A stretch of DNA of 64,000 nucleotides, from NCBI RefSeq assembly GCF_041346945.1, contig NZ_CP166850.1:1054001-1118000 (forward strand), in the 5' to 3' direction. Below, one piece after another: positions 53,264-60,764 of the stretch. The notes under the pieces are model-generated. The model was not told the origin of the DNA. It did not search any database and saw nothing but the letters and a program-made list of their open reading frames with translations. A program made the translations under genes and the position numbers. This stretch comes from Amycolatopsis sp. cg9. Lineage in GTDB: Bacteria; Actinomycetota; Actinomycetes; Mycobacteriales; Pseudonocardiaceae. Position 1 is the stretch's first letter. The number at the start of each line of letters is the position of its first letter.

Positions 53264-54736
53264 TCAGTACCGGTAGTGCTCCGGCTTGAACGGGCCCTCG
53301 ACGTCCACGTCGATGTACTCGGCCTGCTCCTTCGTGAGCTTCGTCAGCTCCCCGCCCAGCGCGTCGAGGTGGATCTTCGCGACCTTCTCGTCGAGCTTCT
53401 TCGGCAGCCGGAACACCTCCTTGTCGTACTCCTCGTGCTTGGTGAACAGCTCGACCTGCGCGATCACCTGGTTGGAGAAGCTGTTCGACATCACGAACGA
53501 CGGGTGCCCGGTCGCGTTGCCCAGGTTCAGCAGCCGGCCCTCGGACAGCACGATGATCGTGTTGCCGTTCGGGAAGATCCACTCGTCGACCTGCGGCTTG
53601 ATGGTGATCTTCCGGATGCCCGGGTAGCGCTGCAGGCCCGCCATGTCGAGCTCGTTGTCGAAGTGGCCGATGTTGCCCAGGATCGCCTGGTGCTTCATCT
53701 TCGCCATGTGCTCGACCAGCACGACGTCCTTGTTGCCGGTCGTCGTGATGACGATGTCGGCCTCGGGCAGCGCGTTCTCCAGCGTGCGGACCTGGTAGCC
53801 GTCCATCGCCGCCTGCAGCGCGCAGATCGGGTCGATCTCGGTGACGATCACGCGCGCACCCTGGCCGCGCAGGGACTCCGCCGCGCCCTTGCCGACGTCG
53901 CCGTAGCCGCAGACCACCGCGACCTTGCCGCCGATCAGGACGTCGGTGCCGCGGTTGATGCCGTCGATCAGGGAGTGGCGGATGCCGTAGCGGTTGTCGA
54001 ACTTCGACTTCGTCACGGCGTCGTTGACGTTGATCGCCGGGAACAGCAGCTCACCGGCCGCCGCGAGCTGGTAGAGCCGCAGGACGCCGGTCGTGGTCTC
54101 CTCGGTCACGCCGCGGATGCCCTCGCCGATCTTCGTCCACTTGCCCGTGTCGGCCGCGACCGAGGTGCGCAGCAGCTCGAGGAACACGCGGAACTCGTCC
54201 GAGGTGTTCTCGTCCGGGGTCGGCACGACGCCCGACTTCTCGTACTCGGTGCCCTTGTGCACCAGCATAGTGGCGTCACCGCCGTCGTCGAGGATCATGT
54301 TGGGACCCTCGCCGTCCCAGGTGAGCATGCGCTCGGTGCACCACCAGTACTCCTCGAGCGACTCGCCCTTCCAGGCGAAGACCGGGACGCCCTTGGGCTC
54401 CTCGGGCGTGCCGTGCGGGCCGACGACGATCGCGGCGGCCGCGTGGTCCTGCGTCGAGAAGATGTTGCAGGAGGCCCAGCGCACCTCCGCGCCCAGCGCG
54501 ACCAGCGTCTCGATCAGCACCGCGGTCTGCACGGTCATGTGCAGCGAGCCCGACACGCGCGCCCCGCGCAGCGGGTAGACCTCCGCGTATTCACGCCGCA
54601 GCGCCATCAGTCCCGGCATCTCGTGCTCGGCGAGGCGGATCTCCTTGCGGCCGAACTCGGCGGCATCGAGGTCGGCGACGGCGAATTCGATGCCGTTGCG
54701 GGTCTCGTGCCGCTTCGCAACGCTTTCGGGGGGCAT
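53264..54736 (-). CDS. ahcY: S-adenosylhomocysteine hydrolase
   Basis: 490 residues from ATG 54736, with GGAGGAA about 10 nt upstream. It reversibly splits SAH into adenosine and homocysteine. Motifs: [32 protein letters not shown], the substrate-binding [20 protein letters not shown], the NAD loop [23 protein letters not shown], and the C-terminal KPEHYRY. A bacterial insert ([26 protein letters not shown] and on) is present, as in mycobacterial SahH. It is preceded by the membrane-protein gene in divergent orientation and ends at a strong terminator. Confidence 0.97.
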   Translation of the reverse strand: MPPESVAKRHETRNGIEFAVADLDAAEFGRKEIRLAEHEMPGLMALRREYAEVYPLRGARVSGSLHMTVQTAVLIETLVALGAEVRWASCNIFSTQDHAAAAIVVGPHGTPEEPKGVPVFAWKGESLEEYWWCTERMLTWDGEGPNMILDDGGDATMLVHKGTEYEKSGVVPTPDENTSDEFRVFLELLRTSVAADTGKWTKIGEGIRGVTEETTTGVLRLYQLAAAGELLFPAINVNDAVTKSKFDNRYGIRHSLIDGINRGTDVLIGGKVAVVCGYGDVGKGAAESLRGQGARVIVTEIDPICALQAAMDGYQVRTLENALPEADIVITTTGNKDVVLVEHMAKMKHQAILGNIGHFDNELDMAGLQRYPGIRKITIKPQVDEWIFPNGNTIIVLSEGRLLNLGNATGHPSFVMSNSFSNQVIAQVELFTKHEEYDKEVFRLPKKLDEKVAKIHLDALGGELTKLTKEQAEYIDVDVEGPFKPEHYRY

Positions 54737-54822
54737 AGTGGCGATTCCTCCAAGACTCGATGACACCGGAACACTACCGTTGTCCGCTCGACCTTCCCTA
54801 GAGCGGTTAGGAGACCCTTACC

Positions 54823-57087
54823 GTGCCGATGCCCGGCCCGGACACCCGTGTCGTCGAAATCCGCGTCGCCGGCCTCGTGGGCACCAGCGGGGAAACACTG
54901 CTCGACGCGGTCGCGACCGTCGACGTCGCCGGCGACGGGCTGGGCCGGGTGATCCGCCCGGCCGACCGGCTGCGGCGGCCCGCGCCCGGGCCCGTGCTGC
55001 CGGCGCTCGGCCGGACGATCCCGCGGACCCTCGAAGGCTACCTGTGGCACGGCATGACGTCCGGCGGCGCCGCCAAGGCCACCTGGGCGCTGCTGTTCCC
55101 GTTCTCGCTGGCCAACGTCGCTTTCTGGATGCTGCCGCCGGTCCCGCCGGACCGCCGCTTCCCGCGCGTCCTCGGCGCCGTCTGCCGCGGCCTGCTGCGC
55201 GTCGGCGCCCTGCTGCTGACCATGCTGCTGATGGGCCAGCTCGCGGCGATCGCGCTCGACCTGTTCGCCACCCAGTGCCTCGCACCCGGCTCGGGCTGCC
55301 TGCCCGTGGTCCCCGACGTGCTCCGCACGGTTCCCGCGCGGATCGCGCTCGGCGTCGTCCCGCTGCTCGTCGTGATCTTCGTGCTGCACCGGATCTCGTC
55401 GGCGACCTGGGCGGTGCACGCCGACGGCGACCTGACCGGCGGGCCGCTGCGGATGCGCGCCGACCCGGAGACGCCGGCGCTGCGCTGCCTGCACACCGTC
55501 GCCGCGCTGGCCTCGGTCGCGTTGCTGCTGCTGGGCGGGCCGTTCCGGGTGCCGGGCGACACCTTCGGCCTGGTCGTCTGGATCGTCACGCTGGCCGTCG
55601 TGCTCGCGGTCGTCGTCGCGGCCGCGATCGGCGTCGACACCGGCCGGTTCGCCCGGCCCGGCGTGCTCGCCTTCGCGAGCCTGCTGGTCGTCCTGGCCGC
55701 GGTGCGGCTGCGCCCCGGCACCGGCCCGCTGCCGGGCACGAACGGCGTCGTCGAAGGCCTCGGCGCGGCGCTGGTCGTCGTCGCGGTGCTGTTCGCGCTG
55801 TTCCTGGCCCCGGCCGCGCTGCTGGCCCGGCCCGGCTGGCGGCACAAGCCGCGCCGGCTGCGCCCGTGGCTGGGCGGCTGGGCGGCCGCGCCGGTGCTCG
55901 CGCTGGCCGGGCTGCTCGGCGGCGGGTTCGGCGCCGGTCTCGCCGAAGCGCTCCGGCGGCTGTCCGGCGCGGAGCTGCTCCAGGTGCCCGACACGTACCT
56001 GCTGGTCACGGTGCTCTGGGGCGCCGGCCTCGCGCTGGCCGCGGTGCTCGCCGTGCTGGGCTTCGCGGTCGCCGTCCCGCTGCGCCGGCTGCGGCGGGGC
56101 GTCCCGGAGATCGTCGAGCTGATGGAGCACGACGAGCGCCAGGAGGCGCAGGCCGCGGCGGCGTGGGCGCGGTCGGCGTGGGAGCGGCGGCACCTGCACC
56201 ACCTGGCGCTCGCGGTGGCGTCGGCGATGTCCGCGGGCGGTGCGGCGCTGCTGGTGCTGCGCTTCGGGTTCGGGCTGGTCCCCGGCTGGTTCAAGCCGCT
56301 GTCCGCGATCGGCGTGGTCGCGCTCGGCGCGCTGGCCGCCGGCCTGCTGCGCGTGGTCTACACGGCCGCGCGGACCCCGCAGCGCAGCCGCCACCTCGGC
56401 GCGCTGGCCGACCTGGTCTGCTTCTGGCCGCGGGCGGCGCACCCGACGGTTCCGCCGTGCTACGCGCTGAAGGTCGTCCCGGAACTGGCCGCGCGGGCCC
56501 GCGAGCACCTCGCCGAACCGGGGACGCGCGTGGTGCTCTCCGGCTACAACCTCGGCAGCCTGCTCACGGTCATGGCGGCCGCCCGGCTCGCGGCCGAACT
56601 GCCGGCGGCGGACCTCGAACGCGTCGGCGTGCTCACCGCCGGCTCCCCGCTGCAGTGGGGGTACCAGCGGGCGTTCCCGGCGCTGCTGCCGCAGGAGGCT
56701 CTCGAGACGCTCTTCGCCGACCTGGACGGCCGCTGGCGGGCGCTGTGCCGCGGCACCGACATCTTCGGCGGCGGTGTGACGACGTGGCGCCACGAAGTCT
56801 CCGACCGGCAGCTCTTCGGCGTCGGGTTCCAGCCCGAAGGCGGCTCCGGGCCGTTGAAGGCCCGCGCCGACGAGAACGGCGTCCTCATCCTCGGCGGCGA
56901 CCACTGGCTGCCGGACCCGCTGCGCGGCCCGACCGGGCGGCACCGCTGGGCCCCGGGGGTGCTCCGGCACCAGGACTACGTGGTCGACGCGGAGTGGGAC
57001 CGCGCCGTCGCGATGGCCGCCGGCCTCGGCAAACCTTCCGGTGGCGAGCAGGGTCTGCTCTTCGGCGACTTCCCCGGAAAGCCGTGA
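54823..57087 (+). CDS. Polytopic membrane protein with a degenerate lipase-like C-terminal domain
   Basis: 754 residues from GTG 54823; ATG 54829 is also possible. The N-terminal about 60 residues are soluble. The middle has around ten hydrophobic segments. The C-terminal third (about 545-750) looks like an alpha/beta-hydrolase: VVLSGYNLGSLLTVMAA stands where GHSLGG would be, followed by VGVLTAGSPLQWGYQRAFP and GGDHWLPDPL. The nucleophile Ser of GxSxG is Asn here, so catalysis by the usual triad is unlikely. The family is widespread in actinomycetes but unnamed. It is divergent from sahH. Confidence 0.82.
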   Translation: MPMPGPDTRVVEIRVAGLVGTSGETLLDAVATVDVAGDGLGRVIRPADRLRRPAPGPVLPALGRTIPRTLEGYLWHGMTSGGAAKATWALLFPFSLANVAFWMLPPVPPDRRFPRVLGAVCRGLLRVGALLLTMLLMGQLAAIALDLFATQCLAPGSGCLPVVPDVLRTVPARIALGVVPLLVVIFVLHRISSATWAVHADGDLTGGPLRMRADPETPALRCLHTVAALASVALLLLGGPFRVPGDTFGLVVWIVTLAVVLAVVVAAAIGVDTGRFARPGVLAFASLLVVLAAVRLRPGTGPLPGTNGVVEGLGAALVVVAVLFALFLAPAALLARPGWRHKPRRLRPWLGGWAAAPVLALAGLLGGGFGAGLAEALRRLSGAELLQVPDTYLLVTVLWGAGLALAAVLAVLGFAVAVPLRRLRRGVPEIVELMEHDERQEAQAAAAWARSAWERRHLHHLALAVASAMSAGGAALLVLRFGFGLVPGWFKPLSAIGVVALGALAAGLLRVVYTAARTPQRSRHLGALADLVCFWPRAAHPTVPPCYALKVVPELAARAREHLAEPGTRVVLSGYNLGSLLTVMAAARLAAELPAADLERVGVLTAGSPLQWGYQRAFPALLPQEALETLFADLDGRWRALCRGTDIFGGGVTTWRHEVSDRQLFGVGFQPEGGSGPLKARADENGVLILGGDHWLPDPLRGPTGRHRWAPGVLRHQDYVVDAEWDRAVAMAAGLGKPSGGEQGLLFGDFPGKP

Positions 57088-57130
57088 AGGCCACCTCGAG
57101 GAACTTGTAGTTCCTGAAGGCGGCCTTCAC
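57084..57130. terminator. Long hairpin, palindrome family C copy 2
   Basis: GTGAAGGCCACCT (57084-57096) through AAGGCGGCCTTCAC (ends 57130), with an inner AGGAACT-TGT-AGTTCCT stem. Only a few mismatches. It overlaps the stop codon of the membrane-protein gene and serves both convergent genes. Confidence 0.75.
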
Positions 57131-57146
57131 GGCACTTCGACCAGGC

Positions 57147-57815
57147 TTACTCGGAAGCCTTGCGACGGAACTTCAGCAGCGCGAGCAGACCGCCACCGGC
57201 GACCAGCAGCAGGGCCGCGATCCAGATCAGCCAGCTGTTGTCGAACCCGGTGTTGGCCAGGCCGCCACCGGTACCGGACTCGTTGCCCGCGGGGACGGCG
57301 GCCGGCGCGGTGGTGCTGGTCGGCGCGACCGTCTCCGAGGACGCCGGGGCGCTCGGCTTCGTGGTCTCGGTCGGCTTCGTCGGCCGGGTCGGGGCCGTGG
57401 TGGTCTCAGTCGGCTTCTCGGTCTTCGTGCCGCACAGGTACCACTTCTCGATGTCGGCCTGACGCCCGTTGCGGCTGAACGGCGCGCGCAGGTCGTTCCA
57501 CGGCGCGGCCTTCTCGAGGCCGCGGGCACCCGGGGTGTAGTCGTTGAAGCCGTCGTCGCCACCGATGACGACGATGCGCTTGACCGTCACGCCCTCGTGG
57601 ACCTTCGAGATGTTGAGGCGGTTCTTGACGATCTTGAAGTCGACGTCGCTCTGGCTGAGGTCGGTGCCCTCGGCGCACGGCGTCGCCTTGCCCGGCGTGG
57701 GGTGCGGGCGGTTGTCGTCGCTGTGGCAGGCCAGCGCGGAGCCGGCGGTGCCGATGAGGGCAGCGGTGGTCAGCGCCATGACCGCAACGGCGCCGCGGAA
57801 GGTACGTCTGCGCAT
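57147..57815 (-). CDS. LAxTG-anchored surface protein (class E sortase substrate)
   Basis: 222 residues from ATG 57815, with AGGAG 8 nt upstream. A signal peptide (RGAVAVMALTTAALIGTAGSALA) is followed by a small domain (about 30-130) with three Cys (ACHSDDN, TPCAEG, YLCGTK) and a Thr/Pro/Lys-rich stalk (about 135-185). The sorting signal is LANTG, then a hydrophobic WLIWIAALLLVAGGGLLALL and a basic KFRRKASE end. LAxTG motifs are read by class E sortases in actinomycetes. The domain function is not recognised. It is oriented head to head with nothing; the permease reads in the same direction upstream. Confidence 0.88.
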   Translation of the reverse strand: MRRRTFRGAVAVMALTTAALIGTAGSALACHSDDNRPHPTPGKATPCAEGTDLSQSDVDFKIVKNRLNISKVHEGVTVKRIVVIGGDDGFNDYTPGARGLEKAAPWNDLRAPFSRNGRQADIEKWYLCGTKTEKPTETTTAPTRPTKPTETTKPSAPASSETVAPTSTTAPAAVPAGNESGTGGGLANTGFDNSWLIWIAALLLVAGGGLLALLKFRRKASE

Positions 57816-58038
57816 AGAGGAACTCCTGTACCGGCGGGGAGACAGCACTTGCGAAATCTGTGGTCGCGGCACCACTGAGCGTGTAACCACACTGCTGTAA
57901 TTCACCCGTCAGTGGCACGCGGAGGATCGAAAGGTATCGCACGTCACTCGACCCTTTACGCGGGGTCCCCCTTTGGGCGCGCAGAGCAAGATCCTTTTAA
58001 CTCGTTCGTGACCGGCTGTTCCGTACCATGCGCACGCG

Positions 58039-58078
58039 AAAGCCCCGCCGACCTGCGCAATCCGGTCGACGGGGCCTT
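58039..58078. terminator. Terminator of the amino-acid permease gene
   Basis: AAAGCCCCGCCGACC (58039-58053) and GGTCGACGGGGCCTT (58064-58078) pair with two G-U positions and a 10-nt loop. It lies 10 nt after the permease stop. Confidence 0.75.
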
Positions 58079-58088
58079 CTCGTGCGGA

Positions 58089-59615
58089 TCAGGCGTCGGG
58101 CGTCTTGACGGGGTCGCCGGTCCCGTCGGCCTGCCGCTTGCCGAGCAGCGAATGACGGCGGCTGTAGGCGAAGTAGATGACCACGCCCAGCACCATCCAG
58201 GCGACGAACCGCAGCCAGGTCAGCACGGTCAGGTTCAGCATCAGCCACACGCAGGCCAGGATCGCCAGGATCGGGATGACCGGCATCAGCGGCACCTTGA
58301 ACGCGCGGGGCAGGTCCGGGCGCGTCCGGCGCAGGACGATCACCCCCGCCGAGACGAGCACGAAGGCGAACAGCGTGCCGACGTTGACCATCTCTTCGAG
58401 CTTGTCCGCCGGGAAGAACCCGGCCGCGAGCGCGACCAGGCCGCCGACGATGAGGGTCGCGCCCTTCGGCGTCCCGTGCTCGCCGGTCTTCGCCAGCCCG
58501 CGGGGCATCAGGCCGTCGCGCGACATCGCGAAGATGATCCGGACCTGGCCCAGCATCAGCACCATGACGACGGTGGTCAGGCCGGCCAGCGCGCCGAAGG
58601 AGATGATGTTGGCCGCCCAGTCGACGCCGTTGTCGGAGAACGCCGTGGCGAGGGTCTTGTGGCTGCCGTCGCCCGCGTCGGTGGCCAGCTTCTTGTAGTT
58701 CGTCATGCCGACGACCACCAGCGACACCGCGACGTAGAGCACCGTGACGATGGCCAGCGAGCCCATGATGCCGCGCGGCACGGCCTTCTGCGGGTTCTTC
58801 GTCTCCTCGGCGGTGGTCGCGACGATGTCGAAGCCGATGAACGCGAAGAACACCAGCGACGCGCCGGCGAGCAGGCCGAACACGCCGAACGAGCTGCTCG
58901 CGCCGCCCGCGATCAGCGAGAAGAGCGACTGGTCGACGCCGGTCTGGCCGGCCCCGCCGGTCTCGCCCGGCGGGATGTACGGCGTGTAGTTGGCGCCCTT
59001 GATGTAGAAGATGCCGAGGATGATCACGAACAGCACGACGGCGACCTTGACGCCGGTGATCACCATCGACACCCGCGACGACAGCTTCGTGCCCAGCACC
59101 AGCAGCGTCGTCAGGATCGCGACGACGAGCAGCGCGCCCCAGTCGACGGTCACGCCGCCGACGGCGAACGTCGTCGTGGTGCCCTTGCCGAAGAGGTAGC
59201 CGAGCACCGTCTCGAGGTAGACCGACCAGCCCTTGGCCACCGCGGCGGCGCCGACGGCGAGCTCGAGGATCAGGTCCCAGCCGATGATCCACGCCATGAA
59301 CTCGCCGAAGGTGGCGTAGGAGAACGTGTACGCGCTGCCCGCGACCGGCACGGTCGACGCGAATTCCGCGTAGCAGAGCGCCGCGAGGGCGCACGCGATC
59401 GCCGCGAACACGAACGCCAGCGACACCGACGGCCCGGCGTAGTCACCGGCGGTGCGCGCGGTCAGCGTGAAGATCCCGGCGCCGATGACGACGGCGACGC
59501 CGAACACCGTGAGGTCCCAGGCACTGAGGTTCCGCCGGAGCTTGGTGTCCGGCTCATCAGTGTCCGAAATGGACTGTTCGATCGATTTAGTGCGCCACAA
59601 TCCCGTTCCGGGCAC
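58089..59615 (-). CDS. APC-superfamily amino-acid permease (CAT-type, YfnA/Rv3253c-like)
   Basis: 508 residues from GTG 59615, with AGGAGG 7 nt upstream. Twelve to fourteen membrane segments are visible. The first contains the substrate-binding motif GVAVVIGAGIFTLTARTAG; the sixth has LVFFAFIGFDIVATTAEETKNPQKAVPRGI, a signature of cationic amino-acid transporters. SAYTFSYATFGEFMAWIIGWDLILE is also diagnostic. In M. tuberculosis Rv3253c holds the same place downstream of sahH. It should import basic amino acids with protons. No partner gene is adjacent. Confidence 0.92.
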   Translation of the reverse strand: MPGTGLWRTKSIEQSISDTDEPDTKLRRNLSAWDLTVFGVAVVIGAGIFTLTARTAGDYAGPSVSLAFVFAAIACALAALCYAEFASTVPVAGSAYTFSYATFGEFMAWIIGWDLILELAVGAAAVAKGWSVYLETVLGYLFGKGTTTTFAVGGVTVDWGALLVVAILTTLLVLGTKLSSRVSMVITGVKVAVVLFVIILGIFYIKGANYTPYIPPGETGGAGQTGVDQSLFSLIAGGASSSFGVFGLLAGASLVFFAFIGFDIVATTAEETKNPQKAVPRGIMGSLAIVTVLYVAVSLVVVGMTNYKKLATDAGDGSHKTLATAFSDNGVDWAANIISFGALAGLTTVVMVLMLGQVRIIFAMSRDGLMPRGLAKTGEHGTPKGATLIVGGLVALAAGFFPADKLEEMVNVGTLFAFVLVSAGVIVLRRTRPDLPRAFKVPLMPVIPILAILACVWLMLNLTVLTWLRFVAWMVLGVVIYFAYSRRHSLLGKRQADGTGDPVKTPDA

Positions 59616-59714
59616 CGTTGACCTCCTGCGGCTGAACTGCGTTTATCGCGGTACGTCACCCTAACGGGTCACGTCCGTGACGGCTCGCCGAACGCCCGGA
59701 AGTGGATCTTGAAG

Positions 59715-60632
59715 CTACTTCGCCAGGCTGCGGTCGAGGTCCGGCTCGAGGTAGATCAGCTTCGCGACCGGCACCTTGGCGCGGACGCGGGCCTCGGCGT
59801 CGTCGATGGCCGTGGCCAGCTCGGCCGTGTCGAGCCCCGGCACCATCGCCAGCTTGGCCGCGACGAGCAGCTCGTCCGGCCCCAGGTACTGGGTGCGGAT
59901 GTGGATGACGCGCTCGACCTTCCCGGCGGCGAGCTCGTCGACGATGACCGCGAGCACCTGTGCGGTGACGCCTTCACCGATGAGCAGGCTCTTCATCTCG
60001 ACGATCAGGATGATCGCGATGACCCCGAGCAGCGCGCCGATGGCGAGGGTGCCGATGCCGTCCCAGACCGGGTCGCCGGTCGCGACCGCGAGCCCGACGC
60101 CGGCGAGCGCGAAGACGAGGCCGAGCAGCGCGCCGGCGTCCTCCAGCAGCACGACGGGCAGCTCGGGTTCCTTGGCCTGCCGGATGAAGCCCCACCAGCC
60201 GGCGTCGCCCTTGATCTTCTTCGACTCGGTGATCGCGGTGTAGAAGCTGTAGCCCTCCAGGCACAGCGCGACGACCAGGATCACCACCGCGACGATCGGC
60301 GATTCGAGCGGCTCGGGGTGGCCGATCTTGTGGATGCCTTCGTAGATCGCGAAGGCGGAGCCCAGGCTGAAGAGCATCAGGGCGACGATGAAGGAGTAGA
60401 AGTACCGGTCGCGGCCGTAGCCGAACGGGTGCTCCTGGTCCGCCTCCCGCTTCGACGTCTTCTGCCCGAGCAGCAGCAGGCCCTGGTTCGAGGTGTCGGC
60501 CAGCGAGTGCACCGACTCGGCCAGCATCGACGACGACCCGGTGACGAGGAAGCCGGCGAACTTCGCGACCGCGATCCCGGCGTTCGCCCCGAGGGCCGCG
60601 ATGATCGCCTTGGTTCCGCCTCCAGCTGACAC
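59715..60632 (-). CDS. Cation diffusion facilitator (CDF) transporter
   Basis: 305 residues from GTG 60632. Six membrane helices are seen. The metal site of helix 2 is SVHSLADTSNQG (HxxxD) and that of helix 5 LEDAGALLGLVFALAG (DxxxA variant). The loop KREADQEHPFGYGRDRYFYSF is a family landmark. The C-terminal cytosolic domain (about 215-305) has ELVAAKLAMVPGLDT. It should export Zn2+, Fe2+ or related divalent ions by proton antiport. Metal choice is not certain because the second site is not HD-HD. Confidence 0.9.
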   Translation of the reverse strand: MSAGGGTKAIIAALGANAGIAVAKFAGFLVTGSSSMLAESVHSLADTSNQGLLLLGQKTSKREADQEHPFGYGRDRYFYSFIVALMLFSLGSAFAIYEGIHKIGHPEPLESPIVAVVILVVALCLEGYSFYTAITESKKIKGDAGWWGFIRQAKEPELPVVLLEDAGALLGLVFALAGVGLAVATGDPVWDGIGTLAIGALLGVIAIILIVEMKSLLIGEGVTAQVLAVIVDELAAGKVERVIHIRTQYLGPDELLVAAKLAMVPGLDTAELATAIDDAEARVRAKVPVAKLIYLEPDLDRSLAK

Positions 60633-60764
60633 GACCGCTCCCCTGCCGACGTTCCCGAATTGCCGGGTTGGAGCCTAGAGGACCCGCCTCGGGTCCCGCC
60701 GCACCGCCCGGTTTTGTCGGACCCCTTCGCTACGGTGGCCGTTCCGGTACTCGGGAGGGCGGAC

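Noticed and set aside
54737..54822. SAH riboswitch before ahcY
   Set aside because: Only 86 bp separate the divergent starts and I could not find the conserved SAH-aptamer pairing.
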